Assembly (NCBI GenBank): GCA_017562135.1
Contig: QEYB01001543.1
Coordinates: forward strand, 62,001-126,000
Length of the DNA stretch: 64,000 nt
Reading direction: 5' to 3'
Source of the DNA: Dipylidium caninum
Taxonomy: Eukaryota > Platyhelminthes > Cestoda > Cyclophyllidea > Dipylidiidae
The stretch's first letter is position 1, and each line of letters begins with the position of its first letter. The notes beneath the pieces were generated by a model. That model was given only the letters and a program-made list of their open reading frames with translations. It did not search any database and was not told the DNA's origin. Shown piece by piece: positions 37,961 through 51,510 of the stretch. The position numbers were made by a program, and so were the translations under genes.

Positions 37961-40279
37961 GAAAGACAAAGACATTTATATTTTTCTCCAATTCCACTGT
38001 TGATTACGTCTTATTGTCAACGTAGTTGAGATAAAATGGCCCAAATACCCTGTAACACTGGATCAATCACTCAGAGCCATTTTCCCAAAATGTTTATATT
38101 AATGATTCTGCCGTTTATCTGAACTATTTGGGGTGAACACACTTGGTGTTTCATACCTCATTTCTGCTAACTGTCTAAGATTTTGTGTTCAAAGACAGAA
38201 ATGGTCGAGCGCGTTTGGAAGGTTCCACGTGAATAGTACATTTTAACGTCCGCAGCGCTACCAATGCATTCTACACTATCAATTCCCTTACTTCAAGTTG
38301 ATCCTGGATTGAGAAGAAATAAAAACGAAGGCTGAAAGAATGGTTATGTGTCTGATGACGCTTTGCCTCAAATATTCAATTAGGTGGTAAAAAGAAGTAG
38401 GCTCAATAGAGTAGACAAACCGAAAAGTAACCATAGTTAGTTTATGTCGATACAAGTTTTGTCCTGTTAAGGGGGAAAAATGTCAAAGCAAACCAACAGG
38501 TGAAGGATATTTACGTATGTTTATATTTCTGTTCGGTTAACGACTGAAGGTAAACGAAACGCTTAAAAAATACTGCTTCGTACAACTATGTGCTAAGAAT
38601 AGACATGTGCCACAGACAAACTAAAAAAAATAGGGTTCTTGAAGGTGATGATTGGGACAGAAAACATGAAAAATTAGATGATAATAAGCTGAGGATGATG
38701 ATGGATGCAGATTGTAGTCAAAGTATAAGAGAATTGTCACTAAATATCGGCATGTCGTAGAAGCCGTGTCGTACAAGTGGAGTGTTCGAGACAAGTGAAT
38801 TGTTCCATCATAAATATCTTCATCCAAAATAGTATTGTGCTCCGATTTCCCGTTCTTAACCTCGATCCGATTATCCTACGTCATAAAGTCTGTTGCTAAC
38901 CTCTTACCTTAGTCTTCATCCTTAACGTCCTCACCCAGTCCTTAATCGATCGTTTTATCCTTATGTTTACATTAGTTTCTACTGCTTCATTCTTTTTTAT
39001 ACCCTCTTCAGGACCAGCACGGGTGTCAGTTATTCGAATAATTGATCATATTCCCAAAGCGAGGAAATACAAAAATTGTTTAGACAATACATTCTTCAAG
39101 ACCAGCATCCGCTCACACCTGCTACGTAGCTGATTATCCTGATGGCGATGAATACTAAACGATGAAAGCTTGCAAAATTTATCATGGCCAATGTCAGAAA
39201 AACTATCGGTAAAAACACAAAAAGGCTACTTTGTGGAAGAGATGTATGACAGACTTTAAATCAGTGTGCGCTATTGGTAGTATATATCGGACCAAATTTT
39301 TTTCGATTTTTCGGTAAATAATTTTCACTGAAATGGGTAACTATCGGGCTTAGCATAAGAAAGTCTTTAACTTGAAACTATTTAACTACAAACCTGTTGG
39401 ACCGATTATTTTGTACCTATTAATTACACGTGAATATATGACGTGAAAATAAATATCCCGTTTTTGAGTAAAGGCATTGGGGAATTTGATTCCGAACGCA
39501 CGGACACGCGAGCCGTCAGATTATCCGCCCTAATGAGACTACTTAGTAAGTGCTAACAAATGGATCGTCAATTCAGTTCAAACTATAGCACTACTCTCAC
39601 TTACGCCGCATTTTTTGGAATTATCAACTGATTAGGTCAAAAACAATGAACAATGATTATAATCTCAACACCCGTGGCATTGGAGTTAGATTTATTGACG
39701 TTGGCCATATGCAAGAATTTTAACAGTTACATTTAGCAAATAAAATTTGTTTTTGAAAGGCGGTACACAATATCATTCGCCATTTTCAATATATATATGA
39801 CTTGTAAAAGGAGTGGCAAAGAAACAATTAAGAAATTAAAATTTTTCTGAACGTGACACTTCAGTCCCCATATTATTACTGCTCTTATAGGGGGAATCTA
39901 ACAATTTGGTATTAAAGTAATCGGACCAATATCAGGATAAAGGCTGTGATTGCTTCCGCTATAAGTAGTATATTATATTTGGTGGAAATTAAACCCAAAG
40001 CTGTCTGTAGAGGAGAAGTTTGAGCGTTTAATTGTACCGAATGCATGGAAACTTTTTAAAGCGTGCCAAAGCCCGTTTCCCGTCCGTTGTCGCGTTTGTG
40101 CATTCGGTTACGTTTCCTATGTTTTACATTCACTATCCCTTTTAGCTCATTTCGACCTGTTCCATTTTTTTACGTTCCCAAATACCGCCACTCTGAAATA
40201 GTTTAAGTTATACTTTTCACTAGTCTTCGTTCTTATTTTGATCTTTTTGTTAAAAAATGTATTTAGACCCCGGGTGAAG
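37961..40279. other. Gene-poor region upstream of DDX47
   Basis: About 2.3 kb between the mariner remnant and DDX47. The last few hundred bases are T-rich and should contain the DDX47 promoter. Nothing else is recognised. Confidence 0.45.
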
Positions 40280-42020
40280 ATGTCGTATTTTGCGGAACTG
40301 GTATGTTCGATTTCTATTCTTACACATTATAGGGCGTGTGTAAAGAAATATGCGACGTATGTGATGAATTGGGGTGGAAGAAACCTACGGAAATTCAATC
40401 TAAAGTTATTCCTATAGCTTTGCAAGGAAAGGATATCGTGGGTGTAGCTGAAACGGGTAGCGGCAAAACGGGGGCATTTGCGATCCCAATACTTCAAGTA
40501 CATTTGATTCTTTTGCCTATTTTCTTTAGAATCTTATGGCTAAGCCGCGCTATAATCACGCCCTTATATTGTCACCTACAAGAGAACTAGCCTTTCAAAT
40601 TAGACAACACTTCTTGGCATTGGGTTATAAATTTGGTTTGAAAGTTCTTTGCCTCGTTGGTGGTCAGCACGTCGAAGATCAGTGTAGAACTATGAAGAAT
40701 GTGAAACATCATATAATAGTAGGAACAGCAGGAAGAATAGTTTATCATATTGAGAATTCCAAAGAATTGTGTTTGCAACGAGTAAAATACTTCGTTTTGG
40801 ACGAAGCTGATCAAATGCTAGGTGGAAATTTTGATACTCAACTTGCGACAATTTTATCAAAGCTACCCGAAAAACGGAGAAACTATCTTTTTTCCGCAAC
40901 ATTTTCGGGCAACGTGAGTTTTATTTGAAATGACATTCCTAGTTGGAAAAGGTGCAAACAGCTTGTCTTCGAATGCCTGTACGTTTGGAAACTGCTAGAA
41001 AGTACGCAACCGTTGACAACCTTGACCATGCATTTGTGTTTTTACCGGACCAAAGAAGAGATGCTTACGTTGTCAAGTTGTTGACAGATCTTGGTGGGAA
41101 TGTAAGCTTCGCCTGTGAAAAAAGTGCTCGTGGGTCTATGATTTGGCCTCTTACATTTTTTGATGGTATCCTCAAGTATTGATTTCTTCCAGACCTCTAG
41201 TGAATCACGGACACTTATATTTGTGGACACAGCTCGGGAGTCAATTAGATTGGGTGAAGTGCTCAGATTTATTAGCAACAAGGCCCGTGTCGTCATTCTG
41301 AACGGTTTGATGCGACAAGAAAGTCGTGTGGTTGCACTTGACAAGTTCAAGTCAGGCGAAGCTAATATTCTCGTTGCTACAGATTTAGCATCCAGGTATA
41401 TATTGTCTGTTTTTGGTGTTTTTTAACTTTCAATTTAAAGAATGTATTGGATTTCAGAGGTCTTGATATTCCTGAGGTGCAACTAGTTATCAATTATGAC
41501 CTCCCCAGTCATCCTTCATCGTGGAGCGAGGTTGCAAAAGCCTATATTCATCGTGTGGGTAGGACAGCACGTGCAGGACGTGCGGGCCGAGCTGTTACTC
41601 TTGTCACCCCATATTCTGTCACTCGTCTGAAGATCATCGAATCAATTCTTGGTGCTCAAATTGCGCAATTACCTTGGACTGATCCGATTAAGACGGATCC
41701 CCAACTTCTTCACATTGTGGATGAAGCGACGAGTCATGCCAAGTCGGTAAGAGCTGATAGGAATTGTGTTATAAACCGGGCCGTTAATTTTTCTACCATT
41801 AAATCATTTGGGGCTATTCTGTACCTATGTTCATTATTTGAGCGTTGTGATATAAATGGGATTTTGGTAATATGAATCTTCTTTCCCTTAGGTTCTTCGT
41901 AGTAGGGATAGACGCCAGAAACAGTTAGAAGCTAAGCGCTCAAAAAAGCGACGGTTGGCCTCTTCAGATGAACAGGAACCTCATGAATCCAGTTCTGATG
42001 AATCTGCAGGTGAGATGTGA
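40280..42020 (+). CDS. DDX47: DEAD-box RNA helicase DDX47/Rrp3 family
   Basis: This is a nucleolar ATP-dependent RNA helicase needed for 18S rRNA maturation. Seven exons encode about 449 residues (human 455): 40280-40300, 40333-40497, 40530-40913, 40943-41101, 41193-41395, 41458-41746 and 41892-42020. The first three introns are 32, 32 and 29 nt. Motifs are Q motif PTEIQ at 25-29, AETGSGKT at 46-53, PTREL at 78-82, DEAD at 153-156, SAT at 184-186, ATDLASRGLDIP before the motif V region, and HRVGRTAR at 342-349. The C-terminal tail is basic then Ser/Glu-rich ([15 protein letters not shown]). Two features are unusual: motif Ib reads TAGR where TPGR is near-universal, and seven extra residues (WSEVAKA, 333-339) precede YIHRVGR. 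DDX47 fits better than other DEAD-box subfamilies from the GWKKPTEIQ and [15 protein letters not shown] context. Confidence 0.92.
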
Positions 42021-42778
42021 ACAATGTTAAATGTAAATTGTAAAATAACATTCACCCTAATATTTTTATCCGATATTTTGTCGTTTGTCATTTCCATTGC
42101 TTTGGGTGTTAAGGAACGTTTTTCAGTTCTGTGCGGCTTCTCTGAGGCGGTTGTTCGTTTCACCCGTAACTCGGTAATGGTTGTCGATTTTCCATAATGT
42201 CAGCATATTCATTGTGGGTACATGTTTTCATGGTTTTTGTCACTGCTGTGATAATGGATGAATGAAGCAGCGTAAACGCGGATCTATTTGTGGAAATTCG
42301 AATTCCGGCCTTAAATGGTTTGTGTGTCAAGTGGCCTTGGTGCATATTCGTGTGCTCAGTCCGACACCCTAGATGATTTGTTCAGTTGTGAAGTTTGACA
42401 TGTGGTGTGCTTGGCAAAATTAAAGTGGAAACGGGAAGGTGTAGTAGACTAGATTGGTGCGGTTTATAGTTTGCCGTTCTGCTATAACCACCATTGACCT
42501 CTATGACGGTCTTCGAGGCTTTGTCATAGAAGCCTTTATTCGCCGGCTAAAAGTCTACCTTAGCGATAAAAAGAATACATTGTGTTTAACTGGTGGACGA
42601 AAGTCTTCTATGAATTGAGAAAGGTTTATCAATTGCTTTGATAATTAATTAGGCGGCATTTGTTTAAATTCATGGTAAGTTAGGCATCCATACAAATAGC
42701 TTGACAGTCGTCTAGGTAGTACACCTCCGAAAACGCGGCTTAACCGCGTGATGTTGCCTAAAGATGATAGTAAAATAG
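42021..42778. other. Intergenic, downstream of DDX47
   Basis: About 760 nt after the DDX47 stop. No clear gene or poly(A) signal is recognised. Confidence 0.45.
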
Positions 42779-44529
42779 GTGGGCCCCGTCTTAAACATAA
42801 TTAAAGTAGTTAAGCATCGAAGCCGCTTTTCCAGGTTTGCCCATTATATTCGGAATGCTTTTGGAAGAGAGCATCATACAGCAAAACAACCGAAAATGAC
42901 TTGCTCTTCGGACGACCTGAATGGTGATTCGTCAAATTCTCATGGTGCCTTAGAGAAACCAGGGTATATTTTTTTATATGTTCTTAGTAGTTTTCAGAAC
43001 GTACAAACATGAATCTTATATATTGCCGAGATAGCTTGCAAGCATTTGGTTTGTGAATTCTTATTAACGAGCGCAATAAGATTTTCCTATGGCTTTTTTT
43101 TCCCTCTGTTTGTGTTCGAATTCAATGGCTTTATTAGGCCGTTCTGTTAAGTTTAAAATTCATTACATCTATACTGTTCCAAGGTTTATTCTTATGAACC
43201 GTTCCTTTCTCTTCTAGTGTGTTACTTGGAAAGCCGCTTTACCCAAAAAGCCCTATAACAATAATTATTTTACGGCAAAAACTTACGTTGCTACTTTTGG
43301 CTTCTGTAACCCAATTGTTTTTTCCCTTTAAAACATCCTAATATATCCGTAAAATTTTTGAATCTCAAAAACTGTACTATATATGAGTTTATACTGCATA
43401 GGCATCTCCCTTAATTTACTCAGCTTGTACTATTTCTCATTTCGATATTTCTCTGGAAAACTTATTTAAAAGGGAAGAACTTTCCTTGATATGTCCTTTC
43501 ACACATCTTGAAAGCGCACATTTTTCATCAACATATATGATCCCCTCTACTTCTGTAGTCCTCCTTTTTATCGGCTTGAATATGTTAACATCTCCCGCTT
43601 TATTATTAACCTTTTCCTGGTATGATTCCCAATAACTTCTTTATCCTTCCTAAACGGTAGTTCCTGCATATTTTTATCAAAAAATTTATTATATTTGTGG
43701 TTTAATTAGTATCATTTGTTAGCGGTTGTAAAACAGCCATTTGATAGAAGTAGATGCGTTTAATGACGGACTTTAGTTCAATTGCTGAATCGTTTGAATA
43801 ATGATCTTAAAGAACCCCGAGAGCCAATTTTATTGGTTTAGGCTACCTGCGATCTTTTGTGCATGTTTTCTTCATCTTATTTGCATATGTATTGGTTCGG
43901 TCACTACTTGTGTACGTTCGTGATTTGACGCCGTTGTGTGTAAAATACAACAGGGACTTGTTCTGAATTCACAGATTTCTTCCTTTCGGCTAATTTTATA
44001 TTCCTCCTTTTTCGTATTCCGCTTTCATTCATTCATTCTGTTTTGTATAATTGATGCATAAAGTTCGTTATTATCCGCCTGCGATTTCATCTATGTTATT
44101 AGTTACATATTTTGTTTCATTCAATTTTCTCCGCCCTTCAATTTCAAACGGTTTCTAGACGCTTTCGGTCGAGTTTTTCGCCTCATTATATATTTCTAGC
44201 TTCAGTTCGTTTCTGAGTGGTGTTTTCACAAACGTATTTTGCGTATCGTTATTAAATTTGCTTTCGCAAATACTTTGCTTATGATAAATCGTTGTTTAAA
44301 AAATTGTGTCTTTATACGTGCTTGTATTCTTTTTTTAATGGCCCACATTTTTAACACTAATTCTACACCAGTAATCAAATTTCAAGCTCTTTTTAACTAA
44401 ATGCAGAGAAGTCTGCTTATTTTAGCGAGAAGGGTTATGGAACTAGGACAGCTAATCGTTCTAACTCATCGGGAAACTTAACTGAATGTCCTCCCTCGCC
44501 TTCTCGGACCGGCTTATCATCTATATCAG
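42779..44529 (+). CDS. Possible upstream exons of the Ser-rich gene at 45721 (uncertain)
   Basis: Two coding-like segments stand out. At 42779-42963 an open frame includes an ATG at 42897 (MTCSSDDLNGDSSNSHG) and ends near a GT. At 44407-44529 a segment reads AYFSEKGYGTRTANRSNSSG with good splice borders (atgcag before, ggtaga after). Composition matches the Ser/Asn-rich gene downstream, so these may be alternative 5' exons of it. Their phases do not connect cleanly to each other or to the exon at 46435, so at least one exon is missing or the assignment is wrong. Confidence 0.35.
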
Positions 44530-45720
44530 GTAGATTTCGCGTAAGTCAATGCATTGGTACACCTCTTCAATTGTCTTTTCGACCGGTGTCATGCCACAAT
44601 AATTTGCTAGTCTTTCTAACCAACGTCTATTTTTCGTTGTTTATTCCAAATCATCGCAACGTTTCTACTTATGTTCACTAGTAGAAGCTGTTGATGTTCT
44701 TGAATTTATTAACGTTGCATGTGAACTAAGTAGATATCGGTTATGTAGCCTCTAATTATGGGTAATTTTTGAATCACAAGTCATCATACCCACGTATTTT
44801 TCCAAGCATATTTACAAGCTATATCTCAATCATAGTTCTGTTGATGTGGGTGTGAGAGCACAACTGAAAATTTCTCACCGTTATCCAATAACAAAGTCTT
44901 CATTAATTTCACGCCAAACTGTTACTCACCCTTTGCTTCTGTTCTGTCCAGTGACGCACTTGTGGCCTCGCATCTTGGTTGACTTACCCAGGAATCACTG
45001 CATTTTACAATACGCTATTACCCCTTTTTTTCTAACAAACCGCCCCCGGATCTCGTTCACGATTTACTAATGCATAATTTGTCGTATGTAACTTCTTCTG
45101 ATTTATCGTAAACCCGATAATTTACTGTAACAACGTCTTAACGTTAATGCATCCATGCACTATTAATTTTGAATCACAAAAATAACTATTGAAGTTGTCA
45201 AAACTAACCCCACTATTCGGCAAGTAGATCCGACTCAATCGATTCAATAGATGACTTGAATAAAAACAATTATTTTTAGAATAATCTAAATCGTACTTAA
45301 GCATATTTTCTCTACACCAAATGGGTGGAGCAACCTGCTTAACTACGCCACACCCTTTAGCTGATTCATTATTTTCCACTGTTTATTCTCGCCTGTCCGT
45401 GCTACGCCATATCTCGTACGTATGTCTGTCCGCGTAGGCATTCGTTAGTTTAATTGCGAGACCATTGCGTGCGTGTGTGTGCGGGCACGAGTGTGCGTGT
45501 GAGCCTTAACTCTGTGTGTCGACGCGTTTCACGTATGCGGAGCTACTGCGCCAACGTGCGCTCACCTTTCTCCTCCGTCAACCAATTGTCATTGAGAGTC
45601 GTACATAACCCGAGTTGATGTGTATTGGTGCTCTTGTTGTATTTGTGTGAAGCAGTTTTAACCGGTTTATTTTGGTGTTTTGCTCTAACCGAGTCGACCG
45701 ATTCACCTACCCGGAGGAGT

Positions 45721-48700
45721 ATGAACGCAAGTTTCAGGGTAAGATGTGTTGTTTAGCACAATTTGGTGCCCCTTTCGACCATACATGAGCTCGAATGTTG
45801 TAAATGATCCTGGTCAAAGTACAATTTAGTGCCCACAACTGTGTGCATGTTTATTTTCAACAATATTAGGGCGCCTAAGTTTGCAATATACTGAAGTTTA
45901 AGATCTCGTGATTAGAACGCCAAAATTTAAGCCCATCATTTTTGTTTATTGTGTAATTGTCATAAACTCCAAGCTTAGAGCCTAAGCAACTTGATGGATT
46001 TGAGGTGGGTTCCCAAGAGTGGGGGAGGGGGGGGGGGAGAAAAGACACCTGTCACTTTTAAATGATAACCATTATAATATTTAAACGTTGAAGCATTTGT
46101 CTTCGGTAACATGTGAGTTATTTTATCGAATTGTATGGCAGCCTTTCGTACTTTTTTACTGATAGTCAAGAATGTCTTCATTCTCCTCCATTAGCTTCTA
46201 GAAAAATCATGGACTATATATGCGTATATTAAGACAGTGCTGTGGATATACGTTTTGATGATCTTGAGTAATTTAAAATCTTTTCCGGTGGTACAATCAA
46301 TGCTTTCATGACGTATACATCTGTTCACTTGTTGCACGTGACTACGGTTCCTTGATAACCCATGAAAACCATCATATCTAGCCGTATAATTCACTATTAA
46401 CCCTTCTCAAGGATTCTTTACACAATTGTTTCAGTCTTTGGGGTTCTTTTATCCTCTCCTTGATATGTTGGACAGTTTGGCCTCCCACTCATATGCCATA
46501 TATTTTCTTGGAAATCATCAACCATTATTTAACCCATTGAAGGAGGAATTGGCGGCTAAATTGAACGCTGGTTCTGGATTCCCCTTTGGCGGGGGCCCTC
46601 ATCGATTCGGCACTCCAATCTTAACGACAACGGTGGTGGAACACAATACCATTTGCTCGGATGATACTACTCCTGGCTCACTCTCTCCTGGATCGCCCTC
46701 CACCGTTGGGTTAGTGTGTAGGACTTTTATTACTCCATTCATCGCACTTCTGTGTTAGATTGCCTCACTTAACTACCCTAATGAAGTTTCTTTATAACAG
46801 AAATCCGCGTCTCTAATCTTTATCCATTTAAGTAATAATAATTCTATTCCCTCAATTTTTCCAAAGTATTCATTTCGCTTTCAATCTCGCATTTGTATGA
46901 CAAGCATAATTTTCACTTACCCTATGGATTTTTTTCTTTCGGTTTAAACTATCTTTGTGTTTAGTTTAGCATTGATGACTTATCATCAGAGTATGGACGA
47001 TTAATGGTGTAAATGTTGCCTAGAAATTTCGACGTGATAAGATGTCTTAGCGAAAAGAATAAGTGGATATTTCGTTAACTTGGAGGGTTTAAAGCCAGAA
47101 TGTGGTTTAATAGTATTTACTTTTTATTAAATCAATATGATTCATTGCTTCAAGCCTCTTAATGCGACGACTTTGCCATGGCACCAATTGGCGGAATGCC
47201 GAGTTACTTTAACAAAAGGAGGTGAAAAGTAATTCCATTTTCAGATTTTCGGAGAACTTGAAGGATTATTCTTTACAAAAATAACCGGGTACAAGAACTA
47301 GGCCGCGTATGTTTAGCTTCCCATTTCTTGTCCGTACACTCGGCAATAGTGATACATCAAAGTGTCACCCACAAACAATCCATGGTCATATTCAACAACT
47401 AATTTAAGGAACACAAAAGTTTGCTTATTTTAGTGATATCTCATTGTTGAGAATATTTGATGTGCTTAGTTCTTTACTTTTTTGTTTTTAGCACTAGAAT
47501 TGAGGAAGGAAGCGAGTTGGATGCCGCTGTGCATCCAATTCGGGATTCATACTTAGAGGGGGCATTATTACGAATAAACCTTAATCGTCAGCGTAGGCAT
47601 CGGTCGCGCACAAATCAATCTGGCCAAGCTGAATGTTCAGGTTCGGTTGCTTATGCCTCCACTCTCGATCGAACTGTCGAGGAGGATGAATTTGATTCGT
47701 CTGAACGCTCTGCTTCCCCTCAATTGTCTCCACATTATGCAAAACTTAGAGTCGACGATTCCTCGCGGTCAGTATGCGAAAGCATTGAGGATGATGTAGA
47801 GAAGTCTCAGAAGAGAAGAACTACCTCTAAATCATCTATGTCCTTATCAAATAGTTCAATAAATTCCATGTCCTTCGATAGTATTAGTTTAGAACCCTTG
47901 GCTTCACAAGCTGATTCGATATCTCGATCAGATCTCCATGATTGCACGGATGAAAACGTCTGTTTTGACAACAAGGAAGAAGTCTTTACAAAGAAGAGCG
48001 GGTAGGCTTACTTTTCAATTATACGTTTCACTAATTATTTCATTTTAACTGCTATATTCTCATACGAAACATCTAACGGCTCATAATATTATTCTAATAT
48101 ATTATCTCTCCCCCCAACCATTTTTCTGACCGATTTCCCCTTCCATTGTTACTAGTTTCTACACTCACGTGATTGTCAGACTTAGCTGCTTGACTCTTAT
48201 ACTTAATTGGATTTGTGCGTGCATTACATCGTGTTAAAGTATTTCGCCATCATTGCAGTAAAGTGGTTCATAGAAGGAAGCAGAAATTGCATTATAATTA
48301 CGTAAACGCAGTTGAGCATGGCATTGCTCCATTGACCTAAAATTTTACCGCAGTTGAGGTCATTTCACGTATGCTTAAAATGCGTTCATTAAGACTCTCC
48401 TGTTAGGGGACTACGTTCTTTTTGGCTTTTTGTGGGTCCTCGCTTCTTGGTTCTTATTTCTTTGCATTTATGCTTTTTTACACTATTTCTTCCTGCCTCC
48501 TGGTGTTTTACGCTGCTTAAGGGTGTGTTTGTGGGCACTTTGGAAGTCCATTGAAATACTTTTATTGTCGCCTTATTTTCGTTCCAAAGTGTTTCATGTA
48601 TAGAAATCCACCCGCCTGTGCAATCACTTCCTTATTTAGCCATTTATCCAAGATGTTACATCGAGATGAGGTTACACAGCATGACACCTCGCTTGGCAAT

Positions 48701-49492
48701 TTGTCTTCGCGGGTCACAGATGTGAAGAACCGAAGAAATTGCTCTTCTTTACTAACTAGTGGGGATATCTCTCAAAACTCGATCATTGAAGAAAAGGAGA
48801 AGGTGTCGAAGAGGCTTCGACTCAAAGCGCATTATCATCATATCCATAACCGACCAATGTCTATGGGTGTGGACTATTCTACGTACTCAACTTTTAATTG
48901 TATCCAGCCTCCCATCACCCAGCAGGTGCCTCCTCTATCAATGCCAAGGAAAATCGGGGAGGGTAATAGAAAGGAGGCAGCCTTATCATCATCGTTAAAA
49001 GCAGGCTTACGTCCCTACTTTTCTGAGTCACAAAAACCAGAGTTTGTACCATTAACTAAGCATGAACCTTTTTCCGTCGTTCGTTTACGACCTGTGGCGC
49101 AGCGATGTGGATCAACTCAAGATGATGAACCCAGGGTAAATACTCTCATCGACGTCACTGCTGTGTTGTCTCACATACCTACTTGCTTGCCTCCGCTTTC
49201 CTTTGTGATTGCTACTGTGTTGCTGTGCTTTCACACTCTTAGCTAATGTGGCTTTTGTTTGTTGTACTCGTTTCTTCATTTTTCCTGCATCGCCCCTTAC
49301 CTTTAACCCGTTTTATTTGGTTCTGGGTTATTAGGAATGTTGTCTGTGCATTTGTAATTTAATTGTATTTCAAATTGAATGTTTTTAAATTTTCAGGTCA
49401 AACCTGTAAGTACAGCAGCTGAAAATTCAGCCAACCGTCACTCCCACGTCTTTGACCTAGTAAAAGTTTTTCAGCAGGGCGAGATCACATAA
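45721..49492 (+). CDS. Unrecognised Ser-rich, largely disordered protein
   Basis: Five exons join with matching phases: 45721-45738, 46435-46715, 47492-48001, 48604-49135 and 49397-49492, about 478 residues. The last three are the firmest. The first holds only MNASFR, preceded by a GC-richer stretch (45440-45600) that looks like a promoter or 5' UTR. Segments with some character are NPLKEELAAKLNAGSGFPFG in exon 2, SYLEGALLRINLNRQRRHR in exon 3, and HEPFSVVRLRPVAQRC near the end of exon 4. The C-terminus is HVFDLVKVFQQGEIT. Long Ser/Asp stretches lie between them. The short conserved-looking patches in disordered sequence resemble cytoskeletal adaptor proteins in style, but I recognise no family. 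The hydrophobic opening of exon 2 could be intronic, with the true exon starting later. Confidence 0.55.
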
Positions 49493-51510
49493 GCTCCAGT
49501 AATCCGTCTTATTATTATTTGCCTGGTGTCCTATACACTTGACGGATACCATTCTTCCCAATCTCTAATCTCTCCTGATGGCAAATGTCAAATTCAATCA
49601 CCACCGTGTGTGAGTTTCAGTCTCTGTCCGCCTTGCACAATGACTATTCACTCGCCTCACCTTTTCCTTCCTCTTCTCTCGTCCCCTTCCTTCGTCTTCC
49701 CACCACACTGCAGACTACTTTCACTTTCCTTGTCTGGAAACTTCAACCCTCTCAATTCCGATTATCTTATATACCTGGGTCGGATATTTATAGCGCTAGT
49801 GTGGCACATTGTTTTATTTTTATTAAATCAATCGATTTGTCATTTTTATGATTTAATGATTGCCTTTTTGTATGGATTTGTATTTTTAACGTCTTACCTC
49901 GGTCAATGTTAAAAGGACTCACCTGATTGGTGAGCAAAAATGGCCCTATTTAAATCATGTGATTTTGTAATTGTCACTGTAAGATTCATGATGAATTGTC
50001 ATAGGACTTGATTCGTCGGACAGAACTTCGCATGTTTTGTTTAAATCCGATTCCAAAGGTCTCATATCGACAATGATTGGGGGATCACATTGAGTCCTGT
50101 TAATTTCGAGGTAACGTTGGCTCTCGTTCAACAAAATTTAGTTTCGATCCCCTTTGTGGCTGACTCTTCCGTCTTCTTAGAACACTCGTTTAGTTATAGT
50201 AATCGGACACAATTTTTTTATCTGTAGGGGTCTTTCTTCGCGACTTACGTTAATGTTTGTCGCCTTTCTCACCATATTCTCCTTCATCGTTCCTCAACAT
50301 CCATTCGTGTCATTAGAGACACCACCTTTGCAAGGTGCAGTTGTATAAAAAATACCACCTCGATTGAGCAACCCGCATCCGGCTACTGAATGATTGTTAG
50401 ACCGACTGACCTGAGACTAGTGAAGACGAAGTTTTCATCTCTGAGATGACTTAGATACTCACTTTTATATCGTCTAATTCAATGTCGTCTACTAGTAACA
50501 AAGGATGCTTGCTTTGCTCCTTTTTGTGGATAAGTGTCGCGTCTCAGAGGCAGCGTCTCAGAGGCAGAGCATAAGGGAGCTTTCTCAGTCTCCTAATGAT
50601 GCGATTGTTTCGAATATCCTGACAAGACTGCCATTTTACGAGTAGTATTTGAGGGAGTCGTCTCGAGGGCAAGCATCTTGCTTAACCGTCCTACTAGGCA
50701 AAGAACTTGGTGACTCTGGATTGTCGTTTACGTATTTTGTTAGGTATCGGGAGAGTGGCGAAAAAACCTAGCTGTTACCTACATCTGTGGGATGCTCTTC
50801 TTCCATTCTCAGTGTCAACCTTTGTCAATTTCTTCCTCTGCTAGTTTAATTCACACAGAATAGTGTTGGACTTGAAAAAGAACAATGCAAACTCAGTGTG
50901 CATCCAACCGAATTTTCGGATGCCTGTAGGCTTATGATTTATTAGGGCCTTCAGATGGAATAAGCACGATAAACTTGGCCCAAAAACGACATGCCGAAAA
51001 TAGAGCCTGTTGTTAGAGGTATCAAGGCAAAATATGCTTTCCTAAGACCGACATTGAAAAAGGGCCGTCTCTTCAGCCTGTAGCACTAATGGAAGTTCGG
51101 GAAAAACCCTTATGTAGTTGACACTTTGTTGTACTAGTAGGACACGCAGTTTGCCATTTCTTTTGTAGCCGCCTAAAGTAAATTCGTGGAATTGCCCAAC
51201 TTAAAAGTTGCACTGATTCTCTAAAATTGAATATTTGTTTAGCCATCTATTGGTATGGTAATTAAGTGATTGCGGAGTTTGCCGACAGACGGATTTTACA
51301 CTTTCCTTTGTTTCGTTAACATGTTCAAAGTACCTAACTTATGTATATTTTTTTCTTATTATGTGAACTTTTGTTTTTGAGTAGGTATAGAAGTAAATTG
51401 TTTAGTTCTGAAAATTTGTTTTTGTCTAAATTTAAAAAAGAAGAAGAAAACGTACACGTTGGGCATTTTATCCTTCACGCAAAGGCAAGAACGCATCGCA
51501 GGCACACAAG
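49493..51510. other. Gene-poor region downstream of the Ser-rich gene
   Basis: About 2 kb. The first part is probably 3' UTR of the Ser-rich gene. A 14-nt unit is duplicated in tandem at 50539-50566. No gene is recognised. Confidence 0.45.
50539..50566. repeat. Two tandem copies of a 14-nt unit
   Basis: The unit gcgtctcagaggca occurs twice with no spacer and no mismatch. It looks like a local slippage duplication. Confidence 0.8.

Noticed and set aside
49526..49912. 128-codon plus-strand frame after the Ser-rich gene
   Set aside because: Low-complexity Ser/Leu/Phe composition typical of T/C-rich 3' UTR; no resemblance to a protein family.
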